Shown: positions 18,616-27,858 of the stretch, piece after piece
Numbering within the stretch: position 1 is the stretch's first letter
Layout of the letters: the number at the start of each line of letters is the position of its first letter
NCBI RefSeq assembly: GCF_009796745.1
Contig: NZ_CP047024.1
Span: 1,116,001-1,180,000, forward strand
Direction: 5' to 3'
DNA from: Paraglaciecola sp. L1A13
GTDB lineage: Bacteria; Pseudomonadota; Gammaproteobacteria; Enterobacterales; Alteromonadaceae
Length of the DNA stretch: 64,000 nt
Notes under the pieces: generated by a model
Told to the model about the DNA's origin: nothing
Seen by the model: the letters and a program-made list of their open reading frames with translations, nothing else
Database searches by the model: none
Program-made: the position numbers and the translations under genes

Positions 18616-18637
18616 GATTTATAGCTAGGAGTTTAAG

Positions 18638-21304
18638 GTGAGCAATCAATACAAACTTAAAAAAGTCGCCTACTCGGTAGGATTAGGACTTTTGGTTAGT
18701 ACAGGTACAGCGTTCGCGCAAGAAAGCCAGGTAATGGAAGAAGTTGTCGCGACAGGATCTCGACTACAAGGAACAGCTTCTGCCGTTATCGAAGAACGTA
18801 AAAATCAGGCATTTGTTGCTGATATTCTAGGCTCAGAGCAAATCTCACGAACTGGCGACAGTGATGCTGCATCTGCACTGCGCCGAGTGACAGGTTTAAC
18901 ATTAGTAGACGGTAAGTTTATCTATGTGCGCGGTTTAGGCCAGAGATACTCTAGCGCCCGTTTAAACGGCGCAAGCATTCCCAGCCCCGATTTAACACGT
19001 AATGTTATTCCCTTGGATATCTTCCCGGCAAACGTGATTGAAAGCTTATCGGTACAAAAAGCCTATTCGCCGAATATGCCAGCCGCATTTGGTGGTGGTA
19101 ACGTCGACATTCGTACCAAAGCGATACCGACCCAATTTGTCTCAGGTATTCAAATTGGTATTGAGGGCAATAGCAACAATTCTGACGGGTATACTTACAG
19201 CCGTGATGACAGTGGCATTCCTCAGGCATTAACCGATGCTATTCCGTATTATCGTGGCGATTTTGGCTTAGCGAATATTATCGCTAAAGATAACTTGGTC
19301 TCGGGTGATACCACTGCTGCAGCGCAAGCAAACGTGATTAATAAAACGCTAGCCAAGTCGGTTCCTCGGAACCTGACACTAAAAGATGAATCGCTAGACC
19401 CCAACTACTCTGCTCAAGCCTTTATCGGGAATAGTTTCGATGAAGAATATTTAGGTGGTCAAATCGGCTTTTTAGCGTCTTTAGCGTATGACAACAAGTG
19501 GACGTATTCAGACCGCTCTAGCGCTGTGACCAGTGCCACACCAACAAGTGATTGTTCTAGTGAACTTGCGACTGCAGAAGATGTTCAAAATTCTTGTTTT
19601 GATACCTTTGCAGAGTCACAGATGACAACGCAGGAAGAGCGCCTAAATGGGCTGTTTAGCGTGGGTTACAAGTTAAATAACCATAGCGTCAGCTATACCA
19701 AAATTTATATCGAAGATAATGAAGATGAGTCGGAAATTTCTATTTCACAAAATCCGAGTCAAAATATTACGATTGCTGCTGACAACGAAGCCGATCGTAC
19801 CCATAGCTTCAACTACGAAGAACGCACCCTGGATGTAGACCAGTTCCGTGGGCAACATACATTCCTTGACTACATGGGTGTTGGCGTTGATTGGCAATAC
19901 ACTGAGTCGAGCGCTGAAACAAATAACCCTTTAAATGTGGCTTATGAGTTTACGGATACTTATGACGACGGCGCATATACTGGGTCATTTATTGATGGTG
20001 CTCAGGGGCGTGCTAACTACCAGTTTGTTGATATGGAAGACAACATGAAGTCTTGGGGTGGCAATGTCACGCTACCTTTAACATTCCAGAATTTGGAAGT
20101 TGAATTAAAAGGCGGTTGGGATTTTGTAGACCGTGCTCGTCTTTATACAACCTCGAGCTTCTTTCTTGATAATAGCAACTCGTCGATTGTTGTGAACGAT
20201 AATGAGTCAGACATTCTGTCGATAACGAACTACCTGACAGACGAGTTCATCGATACGAATATGTTGATTAACTTTAACGAACCCATTGCCCCAGAAGCTG
20301 ATGATTATTTAGCTGCGCAGAAAATTGATGCAGGTTATGCCGCTTTTGATGTTTTCTACAAAGGCATTTGGCGGATAAGCGGTGGTTTGCGATACGAATC
20401 ATTTAAGCAAGTTTCGTTGTCGTCTTCGAGTTTGATATTCACCAAAGAAGATTCAGATAATTATTACAGTGAAGAAGACATTCTTAACGGTACCGTAAAT
20501 GATGATGACTTCTATCCTGCGCTAAGTTTGACTTACGTCGGTGGCGATGATTACCAGTTGCGCTTCGGTTATGGTGAAACCGTAGTTCGCCCAGATTTAC
20601 GTGAAGTTGTGCCGGTTGGCTATAACGATCCCTTAACGGATATTCGCACCACGGGTAGCACTACGCTTAGCTCAACAACATTAAAAAACTACGATTTACG
20701 GTACGAGTTATATTTCGACGATGGGGATAACTTAGCCATTTCTGGTTTTTATAAAGATATCGCTAACCCGATTGAAACCGTACTCAATGTGGGTGATTCA
20801 AGTTATACCGCCAGTTTCACTAACGGTGAAACCGCCGAAGTTTATGGTGTTGAAGCTGAGTGGTTATATGACTTGAGCTGGGCAGCGGATGGCTTCTTTA
20901 CTTCAGGTAATATCACCTTAAGTGATTCTGAAGTGAAAATTGACGCTGCTTCAGCAGGGAATTTAACCAATACGTCTAAGCGGATGACAGGTCATTCTCA
21001 ATATGTGGTTAATATGCAGCTCAGTTATGATTCTGCAAACGGTAACCACAGTGGCTCGTTGGTTTACAACGTCTTTGGTGAGCGTATTTTAGCGTCAGGT
21101 ATTAATGGCCGTGAAGATTCGTTTGAACAACCATTTCATTCATTGGATGCCACCTATTCTTACTACCCAGATTTTAACACCACCGTCAAATTGACGGTAA
21201 AAAACCTAATGGGCGAAGATCAGGAAGTGACACAGAGTGGACTTTCAGTCAGAACTCGTTCAATTGGCACAACGGTTAAGTTGAGCTATAAATACGATTT
21301 CTAA
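18638..21304 (+). CDS. TonB-dependent receptor, Pho-linked, substrate unknown
   Basis: The 888-residue outer-membrane receptor has a signal peptide ending TGTAFAQ, a TonB-box-like segment (MEEVVATGSR), and a plug domain (ALRRVTGLTLVDGKFIYVRGLGQRYSSARLNGASIPSPD ending in AFGGGNVDIRTK). A 22-strand-type barrel follows, ending in aromatic VKLSYKYDF. The start is GTG with AGGAG 6-7 nt upstream. It follows the surface lipoprotein on the same strand, and both sit behind phoBR and a Pho box. A phosphorus-containing substrate is therefore plausible but not shown. The energising TonB operon at 35.3-40.5 kb has the same type of promoter. Confidence 0.93.
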   Translation: MSNQYKLKKVAYSVGLGLLVSTGTAFAQESQVMEEVVATGSRLQGTASAVIEERKNQAFVADILGSEQISRTGDSDAASALRRVTGLTLVDGKFIYVRGLGQRYSSARLNGASIPSPDLTRNVIPLDIFPANVIESLSVQKAYSPNMPAAFGGGNVDIRTKAIPTQFVSGIQIGIEGNSNNSDGYTYSRDDSGIPQALTDAIPYYRGDFGLANIIAKDNLVSGDTTAAAQANVINKTLAKSVPRNLTLKDESLDPNYSAQAFIGNSFDEEYLGGQIGFLASLAYDNKWTYSDRSSAVTSATPTSDCSSELATAEDVQNSCFDTFAESQMTTQEERLNGLFSVGYKLNNHSVSYTKIYIEDNEDESEISISQNPSQNITIAADNEADRTHSFNYEERTLDVDQFRGQHTFLDYMGVGVDWQYTESSAETNNPLNVAYEFTDTYDDGAYTGSFIDGAQGRANYQFVDMEDNMKSWGGNVTLPLTFQNLEVELKGGWDFVDRARLYTTSSFFLDNSNSSIVVNDNESDILSITNYLTDEFIDTNMLINFNEPIAPEADDYLAAQKIDAGYAAFDVFYKGIWRISGGLRYESFKQVSLSSSSLIFTKEDSDNYYSEEDILNGTVNDDDFYPALSLTYVGGDDYQLRFGYGETVVRPDLREVVPVGYNDPLTDIRTTGSTTLSSTTLKNYDLRYELYFDDGDNLAISGFYKDIANPIETVLNVGDSSYTASFTNGETAEVYGVEAEWLYDLSWAADGFFTSGNITLSDSEVKIDAASAGNLTNTSKRMTGHSQYVVNMQLSYDSANGNHSGSLVYNVFGERILASGINGREDSFEQPFHSLDATYSYYPDFNTTVKLTVKNLMGEDQEVTQSGLSVRTRSIGTTVKLSYKYDF

Positions 21305-21320
21305 GTGAATTCAGCATATA

Positions 21321-21350
21321 AAAAATAGCCGCTTTTGCGGCTATTTTTTT
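21321..21350 (+). terminator. Terminator after the Pho-linked TonB receptor
   Basis: A 12-bp stem AAAAATAGCCGC / GCGGCTATTTTT with a TTTT loop runs into further T's. It closes the lipoprotein-receptor unit and may also serve the convergent lipase gene. Confidence 0.9.
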
Positions 21351-21361
21351 GCCTTTTTACC

Positions 21362-22066
21362 CTACTGAATTAACTGGTATTGCTTTACCGCTGTGTCGGT
21401 TTGCAATCCAAAATGGCCTAATGCATAAGTGAATGTTGCGTCTTCATTCGCTATACGACTGCTATGCACAGCGCCAACGTTACAGCTACCTGTCGAGCAT
21501 ATTATCTGATCAATGTAACTTTTAATGGAATACACCTTCTCCCCAAGAGGCACGGCATAAATACTGTCCAAAAACGGATTGTATACCGACAAACCCGCTG
21601 AGCCACAGGTAGAGCTCCACACATTAAACGGATAATAACCACAGCTTTTTAAACCTAAGAATGCGCCCGCAATCCCTACAAAGGTATCCACTTGACTGGC
21701 AGCCGCCAACTTATCAATTTGCTGAGCCGCTAATGTGGCACCCATTGAATGGCCAATAACATCAATTTTGCCAGTGCAACTGGACACTAAGGCACTTTGA
21801 ATGGCTTGGCGTACCGGTGTTTCTTCGCTACCACTATGGTTATTACAAGCAGCGCAGTTCTTCGAACCCCAATCTGGGCGGTAAATATCGCTTGGGCTAT
21901 AGCCATTACTAAGTAAATGATTATAAGTATTATCCCAACTTGCGGGGGTAGCAGTATTGCCGTGGACTAACACAACGGCATCTTTACATGCTAATGCGCT
22001 AAACGGTATCAGCATACATATCAACGAGCTGATTAGGAATTTACGACACTTCTTATTTTTTGACAT
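21362..22066 (-). CDS. Secreted lipase-like alpha/beta hydrolase (lipase class 2 type)
   Basis: The 234-residue protein starts at the ATG at 22064-22066, with AGAGG about 8 nt upstream, and has a signal peptide ending near SALAC. The mature part opens DAVVLVHGNTATPASWDNTYNHLLSNGY, has the nucleophile elbow IDVIGHSMGATLA and many cysteines, as in small secreted lipases and esterases of the EstA/LipA class 2 type. The catalytic serine is in GHSMG; a late histidine (GHFG) is a candidate for the triad. An upstream in-frame start would add 41 residues not typical of a signal peptide. It is a single gene between the TonB receptor and the copper cluster. Its substrate is not known. Confidence 0.85.
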   Translation of the reverse strand: MSKNKKCRKFLISSLICMLIPFSALACKDAVVLVHGNTATPASWDNTYNHLLSNGYSPSDIYRPDWGSKNCAACNNHSGSEETPVRQAIQSALVSSCTGKIDVIGHSMGATLAAQQIDKLAAASQVDTFVGIAGAFLGLKSCGYYPFNVWSSTCGSAGLSVYNPFLDSIYAVPLGEKVYSIKSYIDQIICSTGSCNVGAVHSSRIANEDATFTYALGHFGLQTDTAVKQYQLIQ

Positions 22067-22210
22067 TATCGTGACCTCTTTTATTGTTGTTAGAATGATA
22101 ACGATACTTAATATAGATGCGCCAAGTGGAAGCTGAAATAGTACTTTAGCACTGTGATTTTTATTAAAATTTGGGCGAGTGTAGGTCAATTTGCGTGAGG
22201 TATTTATAAG

Positions 22211-22236
22211 AAAACCCCCGATTGGGCGTCAGGGGT
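22211..22236 (-). terminator. Terminator of the copper cluster
   Basis: On the minus strand a G+C stem (ACCCC / GGGGT) with a 12-nt loop is followed by TTTTC, 25 bp beyond the last gene of the copper cluster. Confidence 0.7.
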
Positions 22237-22261
22237 AAAGCCAGATGCGAGAAGTTCAGGG

Positions 22262-22789
22262 CTAAAATTGCTCTTCGTAACGACTGACTTCTGCATATAC
22301 TAAACTGCTGCCATCTCGCTGTAATAGCAGTATTTGATAAGGCATAAATTTATCGCCCATCTCCATACCTGGGGAGCCAGTTGGCATGCCTGGTACCGCA
22401 AGGCCGATAGCTTTTGTTGGCACATCGTTTAAAAACTGTTTTATAAATTTACTCGGTACATGCCCTTCAAATACATAACCATTTTCAGAAACTGCACTAT
22501 GACAAGAACGGTAGCGCGGAGATATATCGAAATTAAATCTTACTTCTTCTAGGTCCGGTAAATTAACTGCGCTGGTGGATATTCCTTGATTTTCTAGATG
22601 ACTTATCCATTTTTTACAGCAGCCACAAGACGGTGTTTTGTAGACCCTTAAGCTGACATTTTTCTCACTTTGAGCGGAGTCAGGAATGCGCTGAGTTGTT
22701 TGATCTAGTGACGTTGGTACTGGCTCTGAACAACCTATTAATAACGACAATGCCAAAGTGAGTAAAAAAATAATATGCTGTGAATGCAT
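22262..22789 (-). CDS. DUF411-family lipoprotein, probable copper-binding
   Basis: The 175-residue protein has a lipoprotein signal (LLIGC) and a DUF411 body: VYKTPSCGCCKKWISHLENQG, a conserved CHSA, VFEGHVPSKFIKQFL, and the Met-rich AVPGMPTGSPGMEMGD. The cysteines in SCGCC, together with the histidines and methionines, suggest binding of soft metals. DUF411 proteins commonly occur in copper or silver resistance clusters. The ATG at 22789 has GAGG 6 nt upstream and is preferred over the GTG at 22795. It is last in the leftward cop cluster. The exact role is unknown. Confidence 0.88.
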   Translation of the reverse strand: MHSQHIIFLLTLALSLLIGCSEPVPTSLDQTTQRIPDSAQSEKNVSLRVYKTPSCGCCKKWISHLENQGISTSAVNLPDLEEVRFNFDISPRYRSCHSAVSENGYVFEGHVPSKFIKQFLNDVPTKAIGLAVPGMPTGSPGMEMGDKFMPYQILLLQRDGSSLVYAEVSRYEEQF

Positions 22790-22799
22790 GTACACCTCG

Positions 22800-23288
22800 T
22801 TATTTTGACCAGTGAATATGAGTGATTTTCCATACGTTATCGACTTTTTTTAGTACGATTGTTTCAAAGCCAATATAATCCAATATTTTGTCTTTATACT
22901 CGCCTTGGGTACGCTTTCTGGCCACTGAGTAAGCAAGGTCGCCTATTTCGTAAACCTGCTGCTCCAGCAGTGTGCTGGTCATATGGGCTAAGAACTTCAT
23001 GTCAGCTAACATGTGATGATTAGCGTATTCATCGGCTGAGCGTTCTGCGGCACCTTCAAATATTAATACGTCATCAGCCAGCGTCGCGCGAGCTGCAATT
23101 TTGTTACTCTGTTGAAGTGCTCGATGAAATGCCATGACTGTTTTTGCGGGGGCCAACTCGAGCCCAGCAAACATGGACTTGTTTGTTTCATGCACTTCAT
23201 TGCCATGGGCATAGGTGATGGCTGAAAATGATGCATAGAATATAACTGCGCCTGCAATTAATGAGTTATTTAGGACGTTTTTTGTCAT
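22800..23288 (-). CDS. Exported SnoaL/DUF4440-like protein
   Basis: The 162-residue protein has a signal peptide ending near SAITYAHG and an NTF2-like fold pattern: TVMAFHRALQQSNKIAARATLADDVLIFEGAAE, MLADMKFLAHMTST, GFETIVLKKVDNVWKITHIHWSK. This matches DUF4440/SnoaL-like proteins, small cone-shaped folds with varied roles. Several histidines and methionines flank the signal-peptide cleavage region. It lies between copD and the DUF411 gene, so a periplasmic accessory role in copper handling is likely by context only. Confidence 0.78.
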   Translation of the reverse strand: MTKNVLNNSLIAGAVIFYASFSAITYAHGNEVHETNKSMFAGLELAPAKTVMAFHRALQQSNKIAARATLADDVLIFEGAAERSADEYANHHMLADMKFLAHMTSTLLEQQVYEIGDLAYSVARKRTQGEYKDKILDYIGFETIVLKKVDNVWKITHIHWSK

Positions 23289-23322
23289 TTTTTACCTCTG
23301 TTATTTAAATTTCTAGTAGAAT

Positions 23323-24258
23323 TTAGTGGCTCACAGGACCCACTAATGTAGTGAATATACTGGTAGTGATCAGCACACCTATACCAATAAGGCCCTCAAT
23401 CGCGATAGATTTTTTCAGTGGTGATGGGTTTTGGTTACGTATCAGTTCGGGCACCAAAGAAAATTTATGCCATGCACCTAGTAATAGCATACTGGCGACC
23501 AAGGTTAATTTTAGTAACAGCAATTGTCCGTAGCGCGAGGTAAATAACTCGCCAATCGAATCGACGAGCATGAATATTAAGATAGCGCCACATACAATCA
23601 GTGACGCCACAATAAACATAGCCACCTGACCAAATTGATGCATAACGACACCTAATTTATCACTCGGGAGTTGACGACAACTTGTATACAGCGGCCATAT
23701 CGCACCTGCCCAACTTGCCATGGCAATGACATGTAGGGTTAACAACACTTGCGCGATAATGCCCAGTTCGACCGAGTGGCCTGATAGGGAAAAACTCGCG
23801 GCGAGTATCAAGCCAAATATAAGTCCTACCCAATATTGAGTTTGCGTGTATCGAGCTTTTGACGGGTGTAATAATGAGTGACGATAACGTAGGTTCATCC
23901 ATATCAACCAGCCTAAAATCAGTATTAAGGACAAAGTACGCCATAAGGTCTGTGTTCCCAGCACCGATTGCCAAGCGATGTTCAACATCAGACTGTCGAA
24001 CATACCATTAAAGCCTGCTTCGGCCATTGATCCAGCTTGCAATGGCAGGTATAGCAAGGCCGCAACAAGGGAAGCTGTCATCCACTTCAGTTGCCAGCGG
24101 TAAATAGCCGAACGGAATTCATCGCTGCCGGAAGCAATAACCTCTTGATTTTTTGTTAGCAAGTAAGTGATCAACGAGCCACCGAAGAAGGCTGCAGTTC
24201 CCACATAACTAATCAGTTTAGTTAGCAGTAATAATATTGACCAAGTGGAAACATCCAT
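23323..24258 (-). CDS. copD: Copper resistance membrane protein CopD
   Basis: The 311-residue protein has eight hydrophobic segments and the CopD signature spacing: AAFFGGSLITYLL near the start, SLSGHSVELGIIAQVLLTLHVIAMASWAGAIWPL, and the late helix LTLVASMLLLGAWHKF. CopD works with periplasmic CopC in copper transfer across the inner membrane. copC lies immediately upstream (19 bp) on the same strand, as in most cop clusters. Confidence 0.93.
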   Translation of the reverse strand: MDVSTWSILLLLTKLISYVGTAAFFGGSLITYLLTKNQEVIASGSDEFRSAIYRWQLKWMTASLVAALLYLPLQAGSMAEAGFNGMFDSLMLNIAWQSVLGTQTLWRTLSLILILGWLIWMNLRYRHSLLHPSKARYTQTQYWVGLIFGLILAASFSLSGHSVELGIIAQVLLTLHVIAMASWAGAIWPLYTSCRQLPSDKLGVVMHQFGQVAMFIVASLIVCGAILIFMLVDSIGELFTSRYGQLLLLKLTLVASMLLLGAWHKFSLVPELIRNQNPSPLKKSIAIEGLIGIGVLITTSIFTTLVGPVSH

Positions 24259-24277
24259 TACGTTTTTTTACCTAGTG

Positions 24278-24679
24278 TTAATGTTCGTTATGAGATGCTT
24301 TTTTCGCTGGCATGTCTTTTATCTTGCCCTGTTTATGTAGGGTAAACTGATACTGACCAGACATTTTATGTCCATCTTCGCCCAGTGCGACCCAGTTAAC
24401 GTCGTAGCTTCCGGGTAATAAATTCGGTAGCTGTGATTCATACATCACTGATGCTTCTGCGCTTGGTGTGAAACCAAATTCCACCAAGGATTGAGTGTCA
24501 GTACTCACACTCAGTTTGATAAGCCTTACCTTGGCACTAAAGGTGAGTGACAAATCATTCGGACTTTCCATAAGTATGGCGTCTTGTGCAGGAGAAGCCT
24601 GTTTGAGTCCAACATGCGCCCAACTTGAGGCACTAATAGCTAACCCTAAAATACACGCTGCGATTTTAATTTTTTTCAT
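24278..24679 (-). CDS. copC: Periplasmic copper-binding protein CopC
   Basis: The 133-residue protein has a signal peptide ending SSWAH and a CopC beta-barrel: HVGLKQASPAQDAILMESPNDLSLTFSAKV, LPGSYDVNWVALGEDGHKMSGQYQFTL. His1 of the mature protein and the DGHKMSG motif correspond to the Cu(II) site of CopC. The Met-rich Cu(I) loop is not obvious. A good GAGG site lies 6 nt before the ATG. It is paired with copD. Confidence 0.93.
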   Translation of the reverse strand: MKKIKIAACILGLAISASSWAHVGLKQASPAQDAILMESPNDLSLTFSAKVRLIKLSVSTDTQSLVEFGFTPSAEASVMYESQLPNLLPGSYDVNWVALGEDGHKMSGQYQFTLHKQGKIKDMPAKKASHNEH

Positions 24680-24745
24680 TTGAACCTCGATAATAGAGTT
24701 GATGTCACTGTTTTTTATTTAAAAAGGGTTAGGGAGCTAATGTGG

Positions 24746-25954
24746 TTAAAACCAAAAGCGTAAGCCGGCTACCACGCTAGTACTATTTACTTCCTCTTCT
24801 CTAGCTCGGGCAAAGTCAGCACTGTTACCAAATTTTGTCGTCCACTCTATCCCTACGTAAGGCGCAAACTGTCTTGAAAACTCATAACGCAAACGAATAC
24901 CGGCACTGAGATCAGATAATCCCTTACCAATACCATTCACCTCATCGTCTTTGCCGTTAAGACTGGTTTCAATGCGACTTTGTAGTACTAATCGTTGGGT
25001 AAGCAGTAACTCATACTCCGCTTCTGCTGATATAGCGGTACGACCACTTTCGCCTATATATGCGCTGACATCGATTTCAAACCAATAGGGAGCAAGTCCT
25101 TGAAAACCGAAGGTTAACCATTGGCGATTTCGACCTTCATCATATTGGTCAAATCTAGCGCCTAGTTGGGTGTCCCAATATGCTGAAACCGCGTGAGACC
25201 AGAGAAACTCAGTCTGGCTTTCTACTAGTTTGCCTCTAACAATGTCGCCTTCTGCTTTAAACACAGCACGCTCAAAGGTGGTGCCAGACCAACCTTGAAC
25301 GTCGTAGACGGTACTATTTTCATCGTCGTTATATTCCAATCGGTCCGCTAATACTGACCAAAAACTGTGTTCGTCTGCTAAGGTCAGTCGCCCAGGTCCG
25401 GCTAACGCATAAGGGCCGTCGGTGAGAGTGTAGCCAGATGAATATGCATGTGGATCCCGGGCATTTTCTGGCGCATCGCCGCCTTGGGGTTGCATTTCCA
25501 TGGCTGATTGGCCCATTTCAGAGTGATCCATAGAGGCGCTATCTTTCGCGCCCATGTCCATCTTGCTATGATCCATCTCGGAGTGATCCATAGTTGCGCT
25601 ATCTTTTGCGCCCATGTCCATCGTGCTGTGATCCATTTCGGAGTGATCCATGGAGGCGTTATCTTTCGCGCCCATGTCCATCTTGCTATGATCCATCTCG
25701 GAGTGATCCAAGGAGGCGCTATCTTTCGCGCCCATGTCCATCGTGCTGTGATCCATTTCGGAGTGATCCATAGTTGCGTTATCTTTCGCGCCCATGTCCA
25801 TCTTACTGTGGTCCAATTCAGAGTGATCTTTAACGCCTGATGTCTGCGTTTTTACAGTGGTATTTTGCTGCGCCCCAAGGTTGTGGCTAGTCAATATGGT
25901 ACTAGCAGATAATAAGACACCAACAGTTGAAAGGCTTATTAGAGGATTTATCAT
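24746..25954 (-). CDS. copB: Copper resistance outer-membrane protein CopB with Met/His repeats
   Basis: The 402-residue protein has a signal peptide (MINPLISLSTVGVLLSASTI), about five copies of a 20-residue repeat of the type MDHSKMDMGAKD (residues ~40-150), and a CopB/PcoB beta-barrel (VLADRLEYNDDENSTVYDVQGWSG, ending AGLRFWF with a terminal Phe). The repeats supply many DHxxM and MDM metal ligands that probably bind copper in the periplasm. The ATG at 25954 overlaps the copA stop by 4 bp, showing coupling; the longer reading frame into copA is not used. A reading frame on the opposite strand over the repeats is a by-product of the repeat. Confidence 0.94.
   Translation of the reverse strand: MINPLISLSTVGVLLSASTILTSHNLGAQQNTTVKTQTSGVKDHSELDHSKMDMGAKDNATMDHSEMDHSTMDMGAKDSASLDHSEMDHSKMDMGAKDNASMDHSEMDHSTMDMGAKDSATMDHSEMDHSKMDMGAKDSASMDHSEMGQSAMEMQPQGGDAPENARDPHAYSSGYTLTDGPYALAGPGRLTLADEHSFWSVLADRLEYNDDENSTVYDVQGWSGTTFERAVFKAEGDIVRGKLVESQTEFLWSHAVSAYWDTQLGARFDQYDEGRNRQWLTFGFQGLAPYWFEIDVSAYIGESGRTAISAEAEYELLLTQRLVLQSRIETSLNGKDDEVNGIGKGLSDLSAGIRLRYEFSRQFAPYVGIEWTTKFGNSADFARAREEEVNSTSVVAGLRFWF
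25511..25830. repeat. 60-bp tandem repeat inside copB
   Basis: Five nearly identical 60-bp units plus a degenerate one encode a 20-residue metal-binding motif. Units alternate between two versions (HSKM/HSTM and DNA/DSA), giving a 120-bp higher-order period that points to duplication of a two-unit block. It is protein-coding, not a CRISPR. Confidence 0.95.
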
Positions 25955-27699
25955 GCGACCACCACTTCGCGGAACATCCCCGCGTCCATATGAAATAAAA
26001 GGTGACAATGCCAAGCCCAACGGCCCACATCATGAGGAGTTGTTAAAAAGCTGATACGCTGAGCAGGTTGTACCGGGATTGTGTGTCTTCTTACTTGCAC
26101 TGCCGATTGTTGGTTTTCTAAATCACTCCACATCCCGTGTAAGTGCATCGGGTGCGTCATCATAGTGTCATTTTGCAAAATGACTCTTACACGCTGATTG
26201 TGCTTCATGTGTACAGGAGTGCTTTCACCAAACTCAAGACCGTCAATTGACCAACTGTAACGCTCCATATTGCCTGTTAGATGTAACTCAATTTCAGCTT
26301 CTGGCTCACGATGATCGGTAATCCCGTCGATAGAATGCAGATCAGCAAGGGTCAGAACACGTCGGCCGTTTTTCCGAAGACCAATACCCGGATCGTCTAA
26401 ATTAGTACGTGGCATATCTACGCGCATATCTGTTGACGGGCCGTACTCTGTTCTCGCGTGACGTACCTTAGTTGATGCGACAGCTAAAGCGTTGTCTTGC
26501 ATGCTATGTTGGCTGTGATCCATTGATGCATCCATACCAGACATCTTCGACATATCGCCCATCATGTCGGCCATGGTTAACCATTCAACTGGGTCTAGTG
26601 CGGGCACTGGTGCGTTAAGTCCTTCCGCGATTGCCAGCGTGCCTTGGGCATAACCACTACGGTCCATGCTTTGCGCAAACAAGGTGTAGGCATCATTTTT
26701 AGGTTGCACAATGACGTCATAGGTTTCTCCCGGGCCAAAACGAAACTCATCGACGCTGACCGGCTCAATGTTTTGTCCATCAGCCTGAACAACAGTCATT
26801 TTTAATTCAGGAATGCGCACATCGAAAAAGCTATTGCTTGAGCCGTTAATGAAGCGCAAGCGGACTTTTTCTCCGGCTTTGAATATACCCCGCCAATTGC
26901 CCATAGGCGTAGTGCCATTCATTAGGTAGGTCAGGGTAGCGTTAGACAAATCAGCCAAATCTGTGGGACTCATACGCATCTCGTTCCACATTTTGCGGTT
27001 GGCTAATGCGCTGTTTAAGCCATTTCTAGATACATCTTTAACAAAGTCTTGCACCGTAGGTTGATTGAAATTGTAATAATCACTTTGGGTTTTCAATTTG
27101 CCGAATACTTTCATCGGATTTTCGTCAGTCCAGTCAGATAACTGCACCACAAGATCCCGATCGCTTTGAATAATGTCGGTTTCTCTTGGCTCGATAATTA
27201 ACGCGCCATACATGCCGGTCATTTCTTGGAAGCCACTGTGAGAGTGATACCAATATGTGCCACTTTGATTTAAGGTGAAGCGGTAGGTGAAGGTTTCACC
27301 CGGCATAATACCGGGGTAGCTCAAACCTGGCACACCGTCCATCTGGTAAGGTAGAATAATGCCATGCCAATGAATGGAACTCGGCACGTTCAAGCGGTTT
27401 GTTACATTAATAGTAACTTCGTCGCCCTCGACGAGACGAATCGTTGGCGCAGGTATAGTGCCATTTATGGTGGTTCCCATACGCACAACACCGGTGAAAT
27501 TGACCGGGGCAGCGCCAATTTCTAAATTAATAGTCTTGCCACTCAGTTGTGGTGCATAGCCTGTCGAGGTTAAGTCCTGAGTGCGAGGTGCGCCGTGCAA
27601 TACCGTGGGAACCGAGGTCAATACTCCGCCGATTGCCAATCCCTGAACAAAGCGGCGACGAGGCAATGACTCAGGAAACTGCCGAGTAAACGAATTCAT
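25951..27699 (-). CDS. copA: Copper resistance multicopper oxidase CopA
   Basis: The 582-residue periplasmic oxidase has a Tat signal (RRRFVQGLAIGG). It carries all four copper-binding motifs of three-domain multicopper oxidases: HWHG near residue 112, YWYHSHSG near 150, HPMHLHG near 516 and WHCHLLFHMDAGM near 562-574. A Met-rich insert (MADMMGDMSKMSGMDASMDHSQHS) lies near residue 390, typical of CopA/PcoA. It probably oxidises Cu(I) in the periplasm. AAAGGTGA lies before the ATG. It is first in copA-copB-copC-copD and divergent from copRS. Confidence 0.95.
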   Translation of the reverse strand: MNSFTRQFPESLPRRRFVQGLAIGGVLTSVPTVLHGAPRTQDLTSTGYAPQLSGKTINLEIGAAPVNFTGVVRMGTTINGTIPAPTIRLVEGDEVTINVTNRLNVPSSIHWHGIILPYQMDGVPGLSYPGIMPGETFTYRFTLNQSGTYWYHSHSGFQEMTGMYGALIIEPRETDIIQSDRDLVVQLSDWTDENPMKVFGKLKTQSDYYNFNQPTVQDFVKDVSRNGLNSALANRKMWNEMRMSPTDLADLSNATLTYLMNGTTPMGNWRGIFKAGEKVRLRFINGSSNSFFDVRIPELKMTVVQADGQNIEPVSVDEFRFGPGETYDVIVQPKNDAYTLFAQSMDRSGYAQGTLAIAEGLNAPVPALDPVEWLTMADMMGDMSKMSGMDASMDHSQHSMQDNALAVASTKVRHARTEYGPSTDMRVDMPRTNLDDPGIGLRKNGRRVLTLADLHSIDGITDHREPEAEIELHLTGNMERYSWSIDGLEFGESTPVHMKHNQRVRVILQNDTMMTHPMHLHGMWSDLENQQSAVQVRRHTIPVQPAQRISFLTTPHDVGRWAWHCHLLFHMDAGMFREVVVA

Positions 27700-27774
27700 T
27701 CTTTATCACCTTTATCTTCTATTTCAATGCTGCCAGTCTACTTAACTGCACCTGTCATAGACATGACCTAAAGA

Positions 27775-27788
27775 TGACAAAGTTGTAA
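27775..27788. promoter_or_regulatory. CusR/CopR-type box between copA and copR
   Basis: TGACAA-AG-TTGTAA is a near-palindrome that closely matches the known CusR/PcoR/CopR boxes (TGACAA N2 TTGTCA). It sits midway in the 159-bp divergent region and could control both directions. Confidence 0.75.
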
Positions 27789-27858
27789 TCTTACGGTCAC
27801 CTTACTGTTAGGTAGACTAATGCATGCTTAAGAACATCTACCAAGGCTAAAACTGAAT

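Noticed and set aside
25511..25830. Regular direct repeats that could suggest a CRISPR array
   Set aside because: Units are contiguous with no unique spacers and are in frame inside copB.
25508..25840. 110-residue repetitive frame antisense to copB
   Set aside because: It is the reverse reading of the 60-bp repeat; the sense strand encodes a clear metal-binding segment of CopB.
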